From Methanobrevibacter sp. (GTDB lineage Archaea; Methanobacteriota; Methanobacteria; Methanobacteriales; Methanobacteriaceae), in the NCBI RefSeq assembly GCF_017468685.1, contig NZ_JAFUHT010000054.1:16944-80943 (forward strand): a stretch of 64,000 nucleotides of DNA. Reading direction: 5' to 3'. The notes under the pieces are model-generated. The model was not told where the DNA came from. It saw only the letters and a program-made list of their open reading frames with translations, and searched no databases. The position numbers and the translations under genes are program-made. Below are positions 16,998-26,351 of the stretch, piece after piece; the first letter of the stretch is position 1, and each line of letters begins with the position of its first letter.

Positions 16998-18401
16998 ATT
17001 TGTTAGTTTGCCTTGAAGTTCATTGTTAAATCGTTCAATAAATTCTTCTTTTTTGTCAATCGGAATGTATGCACCGCAAGCCATTGAATGACCTCCTCCT
17101 GTGCCTCCAACACTACTTGATATCTTACGAATGATGTTTCCAAAGTGTATTCCGTCGTATGAGAGAAGTCTAGAACATCTAAGTGAAATTTTAAGGCCTT
17201 TATCATCTGTTTGAGTAAATCCTATGATTGGTTTTTTCCAATTACAATATCCAAGTATCATTCCGGTAATTGTACCGACAATTTCGGGTTTAATGCCGGT
17301 TCCATCGAAATATTGCAGGTTTTCCAATTCAATTATATTTGAGTATTCATCTGATGTTACTTTTTCAATGGATTGGGCTAAATTGCGTCTGTGATCTCTG
17401 CTTACAGTTTCGAGATTATCTAATTCCAAAAGTCTGTCTCCCTTTAAAACTTCCATGGCGATTTTTTCTTCATGGTTTCTTCCACAGGCATTCATTGCGG
17501 TTGAAAATTCAGATGCATCCCTTAAAAAACTGTCTTTATCCTCTTTGATAAATGTATATGAATCTCCAATAATCAATTGAGGAATATATTGCACATATTT
17601 TCCCGGAACTACTTTTGAAATCATTCCGGAAAGACTTTGGTAAAGTTTGGATTTTTCATCCATTGTAAGTTCATTCAGGGTTTTTCTGTGATGTTTTCTG
17701 TCAATTCCAAGGTCTTCTAAAAGTGCCATTGTTTCATTTGTGTTATTGGTTATCGGCAATTTAACATCGCTAAAGTATGAAAGAGCTACAAATAAAGGTC
17801 TTGTGTTTCTTCCATAAATGTTAATGTCATTTTTAATTACTTTTAGATATCCGCCATCTATTGCATCTTGCTGGATTATTTCATTTAGTCCTTCAAAATG
17901 TCCGCTTCGGGTATTTTGCATATCTCCAATGGCTGATAATAATCCAATCCAACTTAAATCATTGTATCCGAATTCTTTAGATAAAAAATAACATAATCCT
18001 CCTCCGCAGACATAATAAGATCCATCAATTCCATGATGAATCGGGTTAATTTCGAGGTAAGTGTATTCTTTATCATTTTTATAGTCTAAATCCCTAAGTG
18101 GAGGGTGGTGGTCCAGAATAATAATCTTTTGACCTTTTTTTGCTTTGGTATCAATTAACTGGCCGGAACCCAAATCTGAAAAAATTGTCAGTTCATGGTC
18201 AAGTTCGATGTTGTCCAAAACATCCAAGTTTACAAATTCGATTTCATGGTCTTTATTTTGTCTGTCTAGTATGGTTGATAGTATTGCGCCTGAACAAATG
18301 CCGTCACAATCGATGTGAGAATAAACTTTAATGTCCTCAGATGATTCGATGATTTTTTTGGCTTGTTGGTATTGTTCAGACATTAATTGTGGTATTTGCA
18401 T
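16995..18401 (-). CDS. RecJ-like single-strand exonuclease, DHH family
   Basis: A 468-residue DHH/DHHA1 phosphoesterase of the archaeal RecJ-like group (GAN and related), thought to act on single-stranded DNA or RNA ends at the replication fork or in repair. The motifs are VYSHIDCDGICSGA (motif I), FSDLGSG (motif II), ILDHHPP (the DHH motif) and the DHHA1 signature VGGTGGGHSMACGAYIP. It is the third gene of a tight operon after hemD and srp19 (5-base gap). The ATG at 18401 has only a weak ribosome site and may depend on translational coupling. Confidence 0.9.
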   Translation of the reverse strand: MQIPQLMSEQYQQAKKIIESSEDIKVYSHIDCDGICSGAILSTILDRQNKDHEIEFVNLDVLDNIELDHELTIFSDLGSGQLIDTKAKKGQKIIILDHHPPLRDLDYKNDKEYTYLEINPIHHGIDGSYYVCGGGLCYFLSKEFGYNDLSWIGLLSAIGDMQNTRSGHFEGLNEIIQQDAIDGGYLKVIKNDINIYGRNTRPLFVALSYFSDVKLPITNNTNETMALLEDLGIDRKHHRKTLNELTMDEKSKLYQSLSGMISKVVPGKYVQYIPQLIIGDSYTFIKEDKDSFLRDASEFSTAMNACGRNHEEKIAMEVLKGDRLLELDNLETVSRDHRRNLAQSIEKVTSDEYSNIIELENLQYFDGTGIKPEIVGTITGMILGYCNWKKPIIGFTQTDDKGLKISLRCSRLLSYDGIHFGNIIRKISSSVGGTGGGHSMACGAYIPIDKKEEFIERFNNELQGKLTN

Positions 18402-18406
18402 AGTAA

Positions 18407-18676
18407 TCAGTTTCTCATATTTTTAATCTCTAAACTAACTTCACGTAAAAGTTCTAATTTTGTTCCTTCCCATTCAACAAGGATTCTGCCGGATTTTTCA
18501 TACCATTTTCCAGGGTATGCAACATCTTTTTGAACGCTATGATGTAATCCAAGTCTTTTTACAGCTCTTTCAATATCTGAAAGTGAAGGTTCTTTAACTG
18601 CATGTTCCTTTGCAATTTTACGACCTTCCTTAAGGCTTAAATTTTTGTCTAAGTATTGTGGCCAAATAGTTATCAT
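18407..18676 (-). CDS. srp19: Signal recognition particle 19 kDa protein
   Basis: An 89-residue SRP19, which binds the tips of helices 6 and 8 of 7S RNA and allows SRP54 to assemble. It begins MITIWPQYLDKNLSLKEGRKIAK, where WP-Y-D and the S-x-G-R-K/R helix are the family signature, and includes PGKWYEKSGRILVEW. Size matches archaeal SRP19. The gene sits 4 bases after hemD and 5 before the recJ-like gene, an operon of otherwise unrelated functions. Confidence 0.96.
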   Translation of the reverse strand: MITIWPQYLDKNLSLKEGRKIAKEHAVKEPSLSDIERAVKRLGLHHSVQKDVAYPGKWYEKSGRILVEWEGTKLELLREVSLEIKNMRN

Positions 18677-18680
18677 ATTA

Positions 18681-19442
18681 TCACTCGTTTAATTTTTTAA
18701 ATAGTAATTCCATCATGTCTGGAACTGTGTAAGTGTCTGGGTAAATGTAGGAAATGCCATATTTCTCTAAAACTCTTGCAGTAATTGGACCGATGCAGAC
18801 AGTTAATAAATTGTCAGATAGTAATTTGGCAATTTTATCTTTGTCATCAACTATTTCAAAGAAATTCTCTACAGTCAATGGACTTGTAAATGTGATTGCA
18901 TCAATTTCTTTATTTTCAATTTTTGAAATTAATGTTTTTACAGCATTTTGATCCATTGGAAACAGTGATTTGTATGCTTCAGCTAGAATAACTTCATTTC
19001 CAAGTTTTTCTAATTCTTGCGGAAGAACAGGTCTTGCAGATGCTGTTCTTGGAATTCCTATTGTTTTTCCAGTAATTTTAGATTTTTTAAACTCTTCAAC
19101 GAGTCCTTCAGCTGTAAAATCTTCGGGCATTAAATCAACTGTTAAACCATTTTTTTCGGCTAATTTGCCGGTCTTATTTCCTATAACTGCTAGTTTACAA
19201 TTTAAGGTTTTTAAAAAGTCTGGGTGAAATTTATTTAATGAAACAATTGTTGTTGGTGAAGTAAAAATAATCCAATCAAGTTCGTCTTTTCTTGCAACCA
19301 ATTCTTTAAGTGAATCTGTGTTCACTGGTTGTAAATCAAGAGTTGGAGCCAGAATGGCTTCACCGCCTAATTTTTCAACAATTTCACAGGCTTTTTGAGC
19401 TCTGTCTTTTGGTCTTGTTATTGCAACGACAGGTTTTGACAT
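18681..19442 (-). CDS. hemD: Uroporphyrinogen-III synthase
   Basis: A 253-residue HemD that closes hydroxymethylbilane to uroporphyrinogen III, the common precursor of siroheme, cobamides and F430. It starts VVAITRPKDRAQKACEIVEKLG and has WIIFTSPTTIVSL, IGIPRTASARPVLPQELEKLG and AITFTSPLTVENFF, the two-domain pattern of the family. The product feeds the uroporphyrinogen methyltransferase encoded at 27006-27722. First gene of the hemD-srp19-recJ operon; AAGGTAATG precedes the start. Confidence 0.94.
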   Translation of the reverse strand: MSKPVVAITRPKDRAQKACEIVEKLGGEAILAPTLDLQPVNTDSLKELVARKDELDWIIFTSPTTIVSLNKFHPDFLKTLNCKLAVIGNKTGKLAEKNGLTVDLMPEDFTAEGLVEEFKKSKITGKTIGIPRTASARPVLPQELEKLGNEVILAEAYKSLFPMDQNAVKTLISKIENKEIDAITFTSPLTVENFFEIVDDKDKIAKLLSDNLLTVCIGPITARVLEKYGISYIYPDTYTVPDMMELLFKKLNE

Positions 19443-19629
19443 TTTTCATTACCTTCATTAATTTAATAATGTAATATATTATGTGTAAAGTGTTTAATAT
19501 TATTTTTTATTACCAATTTAGTTTAAAAAATTGTTTTTAACTTAAAAAATTAATTAAACTTAAGAAAGTTAATTGTTGTAATTGTAAACAATTATATAGT
19601 TTGAAAATATATTTTTAATTGGTGATAAA

Positions 19630-20094
19630 ATGAGCAATGTATTAGTGGCTTATTTTTCAGCAAGCGGTGTAACCAAAAATGTGGCTGAAAAAATAGCAAA
19701 TGAAAACAGTTATGACATATTTGAAATCAAACCTGAAGAAATCTACACTCCAGAAGACTTGGACTGGACAAACAAGGAGTCCCGTTCAACAATTGAGATG
19801 AATGACAAGGCATTCAGACCGCCAATTGCTGAGGTCTGTGATGTAAGCGGATATGATACAATTGTCATTGGTTTTCCGGTATGGTGGTATACAGCACCGA
19901 CAATCATCAATACATTCATAGAAAGTGTTGATTTGTCAGGCAAAACAATTAAGGCATTCTGTACCTCCGGTGGATCAGGTATTGACAAATGTGTAAATGA
20001 TTTGCAGGACACATATCCTGAACTTAATTTTGCAAGAGGGCTCAGGTTCATGAGTGATGTGTCAAAAGCAAAAGAATGGATTGAAGATGAATAA
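19630..20094 (+). CDS. Flavodoxin
   Basis: A 154-residue flavodoxin (Flavodoxin_4-like). YFSASGVTKNVAEKI is the FMN phosphate loop, IGFPVWWYTAPTIINTFIE the isoalloxazine-contact loop with two Trp, and CTSGGSGIDKC the third conserved segment. It is a soluble electron carrier. The last codons overlap the downstream aldo-keto reductase by 8 bases, so the pair is translated together. The start follows TTGGTGATAAA. Confidence 0.9.
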   Translation: MSNVLVAYFSASGVTKNVAEKIANENSYDIFEIKPEEIYTPEDLDWTNKESRSTIEMNDKAFRPPIAEVCDVSGYDTIVIGFPVWWYTAPTIINTFIESVDLSGKTIKAFCTSGGSGIDKCVNDLQDTYPELNFARGLRFMSDVSKAKEWIEDE

Positions 20095-21049
20095 GAGGAT
20101 TTTAGGAATAAGTGGTATTGATGTGTCTCCAATTGGGCTTGGATGCATGGGAATGACACATGCATACGGTCCTGCAAGGGATAGAAATGCCATGGTTGAA
20201 CTTATTCAAAGGGCAGTTGAGTTAGGTTGCAATTTCTTCGACACTGCAGTTGTGTATGGTGCAGAAAACGAAGAATTTCTAGGCCATGCAGTTAAGGACA
20301 TAAGGGATGAAGTTGTTATTGCAACAAAATTTGGCATTGTGGGCCAGTCCAAAAACAGCAATGCACCAGTCAATCAGCTGGATTCAAGGCCCGAAACAAT
20401 CAAACAGCAACTGGACGAATCCCTTGAAAGGCTGCAGACTGATTACATCGACATGTATTATCAGCATAGAGTCGATCCAAACGTTGATGCAGAAACTGTA
20501 GCTAATCTGATGGCTGATTTCATTGATGAGGGGATTATAAAGGCATGGGGTCTTTCAAATGCACCCGTGGAATATCTGAAAAAAGCCCATGAGATATGTC
20601 CGATTTCAGCTATTGAAAACCAGTACTCAATGGTATTCAGACAGTCTGAAAACCTGTTTGGATTGTGTGAAGAGTTAAATATTGCTTTTGTTGCATATTC
20701 TCCTCTTGGAAACGGTTTTCTAACTGGAAAATATGACAATACTAATGATTATGAAGATGGCGACTTTAGAAAAACAATGAAAAGATTTTCTAAGGAAAGT
20801 GTTGACAACAACAAAGAGTTGCTTGATTTGATTTCAAGTATTGCTCAGGATAAGCAGTGCACCAATGCACAGATTGTTCTGGCATGGGAACTTGCTCAAA
20901 AACCATTCATAATTCCAATTCCTGGCTCAACTAAAATGCATCGCCTTGAGGAAAATCTCAAATCATGGAATATTGAACTGTCAAAACAGGAGTTATCTGA
21001 AATCAATGAAAAACTCTCTAAACTAGAAATTGATGAATCCTTTTTCTAA
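20087..21049 (+). CDS. Aldo/keto reductase
   Basis: A 320-residue AKR (AKR13-like), an NADPH-dependent carbonyl reductase on a TIM barrel. The catalytic tetrad is visible: Asp and Tyr in FFDTAVVYGAENEEFLG, Lys in VIATKFG and His in YYQHRVD. The NADP-binding tail is IIPIPGSTKMHRLEEN. I use the ATG at 20087 because it gives the family N-terminus and overlaps the flavodoxin stop; the longer frame from 20054 is inside the flavodoxin gene. Confidence 0.93.
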   Translation: MNKRILGISGIDVSPIGLGCMGMTHAYGPARDRNAMVELIQRAVELGCNFFDTAVVYGAENEEFLGHAVKDIRDEVVIATKFGIVGQSKNSNAPVNQLDSRPETIKQQLDESLERLQTDYIDMYYQHRVDPNVDAETVANLMADFIDEGIIKAWGLSNAPVEYLKKAHEICPISAIENQYSMVFRQSENLFGLCEELNIAFVAYSPLGNGFLTGKYDNTNDYEDGDFRKTMKRFSKESVDNNKELLDLISSIAQDKQCTNAQIVLAWELAQKPFIIPIPGSTKMHRLEENLKSWNIELSKQELSEINEKLSKLEIDESFF

Positions 21050-21081
21050 AAAAATAAAATTAGGAAAGAATCACTTCTTTC

Positions 21082-22578
21082 CTATCCATTAAATGGATTG
21101 CTGTTGTTATAGGTTTGGCCGTTAACAGTCAATGAGTAATCACCATACTCAATATTTCCTGAAACCTCAAGGGAAGAAACGGAACTGTCACCAGTCAAAG
21201 TCCAGGTGGAACCTTCACCAACATTAACGGTAGTGTTTCCGGTTGAGTTAATGGAACCATTAAACTCGGTATTTTTCATGTTCCAAGCTAGAGAACTGAT
21301 TGAATCAACAATGATATTACCATCAATTTTTTCGTTATCAGTATTTAATTCAGCCACTCCGCCGTTGGAGCCTTCGCTTCCCCATTGGTTTTGACCTGCG
21401 ATTTGTAAAAATACTCCGCTACCAAAACTTAATTCGGTATTTTCCAAATCGATTACACAAGCAGTATTGGTTACATGAAACATTGGGGCCTCGCTGTAAA
21501 CGGAAGAATCTTCAGCAATTGATAATTTTGAATCTTTAGCAGTGAACAGTGATGTTCCAACATCAGCATCACCACTCATACTCTGATAAATGAATACTCC
21601 TCCTAAATCAACATATTCGCTTCCATCCTGTCTGTTACCTTCACCGTATCCGGTCAACTCAGAATTTGTCACTTCGATGCTGTTTTTACCTTCAATACAT
21701 GCAATCTGTGAAACATAGGAGGTACCTTTGGTATTGTTAACGGTGATGTTACCGGTTGAATATATTAAAGGTGAACCTCTACCACTCTCTTTACTGACTC
21801 CTGTATTAATGTTGGAGTTTTTAACATGTACCTGGCCTTCTCCACGGTCAGTTGCAAGAGCAGCACAGCTTTGACCGTCAGTATTGATTTCAACATTTTC
21901 AGCATTGATTATACCATTATATGTTGCATCCAAACCTCTTGACTTGTCGGAATGGGTTGTAATTTTCACGTTTTTAACAGTCGCTTCAGTTGTTCCTTCA
22001 AATGTAGTCTCACCAGGTCCTCCGCCATTTCCGCTAGGAGCTTGGCCTGCATCACCAGAACCCTGTGCTTCAGGAGGCTGTTCTCCTCCACCGTTTCCGG
22101 TTGCTTCAGGAGGTTGACCTCCTTCTCCAGCATTACTTTGGCTTGAATCTGTGGTTGAAGCTTCAGCATTTGTTACAAAAATACCATTTGATCCTTTTGA
22201 ATTGGTGTTGATTTCAACATCAGAAATGTCTAATGTACCGTTGGTATTCACTAAAACAGCAGAATTGATACCATAAAAATCAGCATCATCATCAGTGGAT
22301 GCTGTGTCTCCGCTCTTGTTGATAATGGAGTTGGCCAGTTTTAGGATTCCTCCATTTTTAACCAGTACTGAGTTGACATCTGCACTATCAGTGCGATATA
22401 AACCATTACTTTCATCTAAACTATTAGAGTCAACAACAAGGTTTCCTCTATCTTCTAGTGCATTAGCATCCACACTAATTGAATTAGAACTTGTGTTATT
22501 TGAATTAGTTAGTAAGTATGCTCCTGCACAAACTATTATTATGATTGCAAGGATTGCAATTACTATTTTTTTGTTCAT
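21082..22578 (-). CDS. Membrane-anchored beta-helix surface protein (adhesin-like)
   Basis: A 498-residue secreted or anchored protein. Residues ~4-24 form a hydrophobic helix, then a Ser/Asn/Thr-rich extracellular region with short repeated strands (NTNGTLDISDVEINT, NGIINAENVEINTDG, NVKITTHSDKSRG) that look like a right-handed beta-helix. Around residues 150-190 is a low-complexity linker with repeated GGxQPPEA units. There is no catalytic motif that I recognise. Similar architecture occurs in gut bacterial surface proteins, so lateral transfer is possible. It is a single gene, convergent with the aldo-keto reductase. Confidence 0.72.
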   Translation of the reverse strand: MNKKIVIAILAIIIIVCAGAYLLTNSNNTSSNSISVDANALEDRGNLVVDSNSLDESNGLYRTDSADVNSVLVKNGGILKLANSIINKSGDTASTDDDADFYGINSAVLVNTNGTLDISDVEINTNSKGSNGIFVTNAEASTTDSSQSNAGEGGQPPEATGNGGGEQPPEAQGSGDAGQAPSGNGGGPGETTFEGTTEATVKNVKITTHSDKSRGLDATYNGIINAENVEINTDGQSCAALATDRGEGQVHVKNSNINTGVSKESGRGSPLIYSTGNITVNNTKGTSYVSQIACIEGKNSIEVTNSELTGYGEGNRQDGSEYVDLGGVFIYQSMSGDADVGTSLFTAKDSKLSIAEDSSVYSEAPMFHVTNTACVIDLENTELSFGSGVFLQIAGQNQWGSEGSNGGVAELNTDNEKIDGNIIVDSISSLAWNMKNTEFNGSINSTGNTTVNVGEGSTWTLTGDSSVSSLEVSGNIEYGDYSLTVNGQTYNNSNPFNG

Positions 22579-22804
22579 GAAAGTAATAACTCGAATGTCA
22601 TATTTAAGTATTATTATTTTTGAGTGAAATAATTTACATCATGTTCAATTTATTTTTATATTAACTATATTTTGGACAATATTTCGCCAGTTGGTCTTTG
22701 GTCTAGTGAACAGTTAATGTTCAATCATTATTTCAAAAAACTAAATATTTTTATTGATGTAATTATAAAAATTACTGATATAACATATATAGGAAAAATG
22801 AAAA

Positions 22805-24292
22805 ATGGCAGATAAAAACGAATGGGGCAGCAACTTGTCATTCATATTGGCAATGATAGGTTCTGCAGTAGGACTTGGAAATATTTGGAGATATCCATAC
22901 GTACTGTATTCTAATGGTGGGGGAGCTTTTTACATCCCTTATATTGTAGCTATTCTTTTGATGGGTATTCCATTTTTAATTCTGGAATATGGTGTAGGAT
23001 ATAATTTCAAATCTTCCTTTGCAAAAGCTGTTAAAACAATCAATGCTAAATGGGAATATTTAGGTTGGTTTTTACCAGTGGCAGTATTTATGATTATGAT
23101 TTATTACTCAGCTATTCTCGGTTGGGATGGAATTTATATAATATTAAGTTTCTTTAAGGGTTGGGGTGCAGATCCAAACACTTACTTTGCAACCACACTC
23201 CTTCAATCTTCAGATTCTTACATGGGTTTATTGCAGTTCATTCCACTTATTGCTGTTGCAATGCTTGTCGGTTGGGTAATCATTTGGTTTATTTCACACA
23301 GGGACCTTGAATCAGGCCTTGGAAAAGTATCAAAAGTATTGGTACCTTTATTATTTATTATAATGGTTGTTATTGTTGGGTTCTCATTGACTTTACCTGG
23401 AGCCTCAATAGGGCTTGCTGAACTTTTCAATCCTGACTGGTCACTTTTAGGCAATTTTGAGATTTGGATGGCAGCATTCGGTCAAATCATATTCTCCTTA
23501 AGTTTGGGAATGTCCATTGCATTTACATATGCAAGCTACACTAAAGACGATTCCGATTTGATAACAAACACCATTTCTATTGCGCTTGCAAATTCATTGT
23601 TTGAAAATTTCGCAGCTTTAGGAGTATTTTCAATTTTAGGTTACATGTCAATGCAGTCAGGAACCGCAGTTGCAGACCTTGTAACTCAGGGAACAGGTCT
23701 AGTATTCGTCGTATACCCTACAGTATTTAATGTATTGGGCCAGTGGGCTTACATTTTAGGACCATTGTTCTTCATAACAGTGTACCTTGCAGGTTTAACA
23801 AGTATTTTATCCACAATCGAACCGTTATCCTTTTCAATCCAAAATAAGTTCGGACTTACAAGAAAAAGGACAATGACAATATTAATCGTTGTCGGAGCGG
23901 TCGTTTCAATGATTTACGCTACAGCGTATGGTAGTTCTGTACTCGGTTATGTTGATACATTCATTAACCAGATTGCTATCCTTCTTGGCGTAGTTGGTGA
24001 ATGTATTGTATTTGCTTGGATATTCAAGGCGGATAAGCTAATAGACTTCCTGAATTCCAGAAGTAAAAGTTTAAAAGTCGGCAGATGGTGGATAGTTGTT
24101 GTAAAATACATCCTTCCAATTGTAGTTACAATAATTTGGATTGGCGGAATGGTCGATGTTGTAAATAATGGTACAATGGATGAACTGATTTTCATAATCA
24201 TTTCAGCTGCAGTACTGCTCGTTGCAACTTTAATATTCACAATTCTTCCTGCAAAAAATCCTGATTGGGATAAAGCGGACGAAAGGGTTTAA
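22805..24292 (+). CDS. Sodium-dependent transporter, neurotransmitter:sodium symporter (SNF) family
   Basis: A 495-residue polytopic membrane protein of the NSS family, which imports amino acids or related solutes with Na+. The hallmark AMIGSAVGLGNIWRYPYVLYSNGGG lies in TM1 with the substrate and sodium site, and about 12 hydrophobic segments follow. Start: the ATG at 22805 encodes MADKNEWGSNLSF, the usual terminus; a TATA-like ATAACATATATAGG lies ~30 bases upstream. Substrate not predictable. Confidence 0.95.
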   Translation: MADKNEWGSNLSFILAMIGSAVGLGNIWRYPYVLYSNGGGAFYIPYIVAILLMGIPFLILEYGVGYNFKSSFAKAVKTINAKWEYLGWFLPVAVFMIMIYYSAILGWDGIYIILSFFKGWGADPNTYFATTLLQSSDSYMGLLQFIPLIAVAMLVGWVIIWFISHRDLESGLGKVSKVLVPLLFIIMVVIVGFSLTLPGASIGLAELFNPDWSLLGNFEIWMAAFGQIIFSLSLGMSIAFTYASYTKDDSDLITNTISIALANSLFENFAALGVFSILGYMSMQSGTAVADLVTQGTGLVFVVYPTVFNVLGQWAYILGPLFFITVYLAGLTSILSTIEPLSFSIQNKFGLTRKRTMTILIVVGAVVSMIYATAYGSSVLGYVDTFINQIAILLGVVGECIVFAWIFKADKLIDFLNSRSKSLKVGRWWIVVVKYILPIVVTIIWIGGMVDVVNNGTMDELIFIIISAAVLLVATLIFTILPAKNPDWDKADERV

Positions 24293-24486
24293 GTGAGAAA
24301 GTCACTTAACTCATTTTTTTCTTTTTTTTCTAAGGTAATGGCTAAAACACCGCTTGAGTCTTCACTAACTTCACCTAATGAATCTTCTTGAGAGTTATCA
24401 CTACTGATGTCTTCAGAGTAGTAAACTCCAATAATCAATCCTAAAACGGACAGTAAAAATATAAGAAGTATCACGGTATTTTTCAT
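24289..24486 (-). CDS. Small single-span membrane protein, function unknown
   Basis: A 65-residue ORF beginning MKNTVILLIFLLSVLGLIIG, a clear membrane helix, followed by an acidic Ser-rich tail ending EKKEKNELSDFLT. A TATA-like AATTTATATATT lies about 30 bases upstream on this strand, and no ribosome site is present, consistent with a leaderless transcript. Its 3' end overlaps the symporter stop by 4 bases. No family is recognised. Confidence 0.45.
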   Translation of the reverse strand: MKNTVILLIFLLSVLGLIIGVYYSEDISSDNSQEDSLGEVSEDSSGVLAITLEKKEKNELSDFLT

Positions 24487-24586
24487 GTTCATGGTATTAA
24501 TTATATTTTTTTAATATATAAATTAATAGAAAAATATTTTAATGAGATTTTTTCATATAACTATTGAAAGCTTATGAGGTGAAAAT

Positions 24587-24970
24587 GTGAAAGGCTTTAT
24601 TTTATTAATAATAGGCATTATCGTAGCTATTTTAGTTGTCGGTGGTGCAACAGCAGTTCATTTCATGAATGAAATGGGCGTTGGTGTTGAGGATATTGAT
24701 TCTGATACAGTAAATGATGTTGTAGATAAAGTAAGTAATGTTGCATCTTCAGGAAGTTCCGAATCCTCTGATGGTTCTGATAATTCCATTTTGGATGATG
24801 TTAGTGACATTGTAAGTGAGGAAGTTAAATTTAATGCCCAAAATGGGGAAGGATATTACCGTGAGGTCACATATAAAGACGGCGGATTCAGACAATATGA
24901 TACAGAATCTGGTGAACTGATCGGTTCATCATATGATTCAGATCAAGACAAACTTCCAAGCATGGAGTGA
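24587..24970 (+). CDS. Membrane-anchored hypothetical protein
   Basis: A 127-residue protein from a GTG start supported by GAGGTGA. Residues 4-22 (FILLIIGIIVAILVVGGAT) form a membrane anchor or signal helix. A Ser/Asp-rich linker and a small domain with YYREVTYKDGGFRQYDTESGELIGSS follow; this segment resembles extracellular MORN-like or antitoxin-like beta repeats, but I cannot assign it. The next ORF starts 4 bases after its stop, so they are coupled. Confidence 0.62.
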   Translation: MKGFILLIIGIIVAILVVGGATAVHFMNEMGVGVEDIDSDTVNDVVDKVSNVASSGSSESSDGSDNSILDDVSDIVSEEVKFNAQNGEGYYREVTYKDGGFRQYDTESGELIGSSYDSDQDKLPSME

Positions 24971-24974
24971 AAAA

Positions 24975-25259
24975 TTGATTTTAAAAGATTTGTTGAATCA
25001 TTTTGATATTGAGGGAGATTTTCCTGAGTATCTTTTACAGCAAACTTTCAATAAAGTTTTCTTAGATGGAAAGTTATCCAAAAATGATGGTACATATAAA
25101 ATAGTAGTTAAAACCAGACAGGATGTCACACATCAACTGTTTATAAATCCTGCGGATGAATTTCCAGTAATTGTGCTGTCAGAACTTCCGAATGGTTTGT
25201 TAAATGGTATGAAATTTCCTCGTGAAGAATGTGTGGGAATTCCAATTAACAAATTATAA
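24975..25259 (+). CDS. Small hypothetical protein, TTG start
   Basis: A 94-residue soluble ORF starting at TTG with GGAGTG 5-6 bases upstream; the only in-frame ATG (24933) lies inside the preceding gene. It contains LLNHFDIEGDFPEYLLQQTF and a C-terminal LSELPNGLLNGMKFPREECVG. No family is recognised. The coupled arrangement with the membrane-anchored gene suggests a shared function. purC has its own promoter downstream. Confidence 0.55.
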   Translation: MILKDLLNHFDIEGDFPEYLLQQTFNKVFLDGKLSKNDGTYKIVVKTRQDVTHQLFINPADEFPVIVLSELPNGLLNGMKFPREECVGIPINKL

Positions 25260-25347
25260 CTACTATTTTTTTCTATTTTTAACTACTTTTATATAATATT
25301 TCAATCAAAAATTATAATATAATAATTTAATAATTTTGTATGATATC

Positions 25348-26076
25348 ATGAACAAAAAAGAGTTAATTAACAGTGGAAAAGTGAAAAGTGTATTCACTAC
25401 CGATAACGACGATGAAGTTATCATCGAGTTTAGAGACGACATGACTGCTGGTGATGGTGAAAGAAAAGAAGTTATGAATGATAAAGGAGCATATAATGCT
25501 GTAATTTCTGCTAAAATATTTAAAGTTTTAGAAGAAAACGGCGTTGCAACACAGTTCATTGATTTGCCACAACCTAATGTAATGCTTGCAAAAAAACTTG
25601 ATATGATTCCTATTGAAGTTATTGTAAGAAATATAGCTACAGGTAGCTTAGTTCGTAAATACCCAATTGCCGATGGTACAAGACTTGAACCTCCAATTGT
25701 TCAAATGGATTTCAAAGCAGATGAATACCATGATCCAATGCTAAATGATTCTATTATTAAAGCATTAGGGATAGCTACTCAAGAAGAAATCGATATTCTG
25801 ACCGAAAAAGCATTAAAAATCAATGACATTTTAACTAAATTCTTTGCAGATGCAGGAATAATACTGGTTGATTATAAAGTCGAATTCGGAAAAGATAAAG
25901 ACGGAAATATCTTGTTAGGTGATGAAATTTCCCCTGACGGATGCAGATTATGGGACAGTGAAACCTTGGAAATGTTGGATAAGGAATTATTTAGAAAAGG
26001 TAAAGATGACAAAGTTATGGAAGCTTACATAGAAGTTTATAATAGAATCATTCCAGATGATGAAAAGGTGATTTAG
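25348..26076 (+). CDS. purC: Phosphoribosylaminoimidazole-succinocarboxamide synthase
   Basis: A 242-residue PurC (SAICAR synthase), step 7 of de novo purine synthesis, joining CAIR and aspartate with ATP. Family motifs: GKVKSVF near the N-terminus, FRDDMTAGDGERKE, EVIVRNIATGSLVRKY, LVDYKVEFG and LGDEISPDGCRLWD. The ATG at 25348 gives the correct terminus. TTTATATAATATT at 25288-25300 is the promoter for a five-gene operon purC-purS-purQ-cobA-glmS. Confidence 0.97.
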   Translation: MNKKELINSGKVKSVFTTDNDDEVIIEFRDDMTAGDGERKEVMNDKGAYNAVISAKIFKVLEENGVATQFIDLPQPNVMLAKKLDMIPIEVIVRNIATGSLVRKYPIADGTRLEPPIVQMDFKADEYHDPMLNDSIIKALGIATQEEIDILTEKALKINDILTKFFADAGIILVDYKVEFGKDKDGNILLGDEISPDGCRLWDSETLEMLDKELFRKGKDDKVMEAYIEVYNRIIPDDEKVI

Positions 26077-26343
26077 ATGTTATTTGATATTGAAGTTAAA
26101 ATTTCTCTAAAAAGTGGTATGTTAAACCCTGAAGCAACTACAATTGAAAGATCTCTTGAACTTTTAGGTTATGAGGTAAGTAATGTTAAAACAAAAGAAA
26201 TTCTCACATTCCAAATGGAAGGTGAAGACAGGGAAGTCATAAGAGCTAACGCTACTGACATGTGTGAAAGATTACTTTGTAATCCTGTTATTCATGATTA
26301 TAAAATTAATGTTATTCCACAAAATTCCGCTTGCGGTAAATAG
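26077..26343 (+). CDS. purS: Phosphoribosylformylglycinamidine synthase subunit PurS
   Basis: An 88-residue PurS, the small structural subunit that bridges PurL and PurQ in formylglycinamidine ribonucleotide synthase. The family pattern is present: [21 protein letters not shown], then [13 protein letters not shown] and the C-terminal [18 protein letters not shown]. It follows the purC stop with no gap and AAGGTG upstream. PurL, the catalytic subunit, is not in the window. Confidence 0.95.
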   Translation: MLFDIEVKISLKSGMLNPEATTIERSLELLGYEVSNVKTKEILTFQMEGEDREVIRANATDMCERLLCNPVIHDYKINVIPQNSACGK

Positions 26344-26351
26344 GTGAAAAT

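Noticed and set aside
21884..22169. ORFs on both strands within the surface-protein gene
   Set aside because: They arise from the low-complexity Gly/Pro linker being open in several frames.
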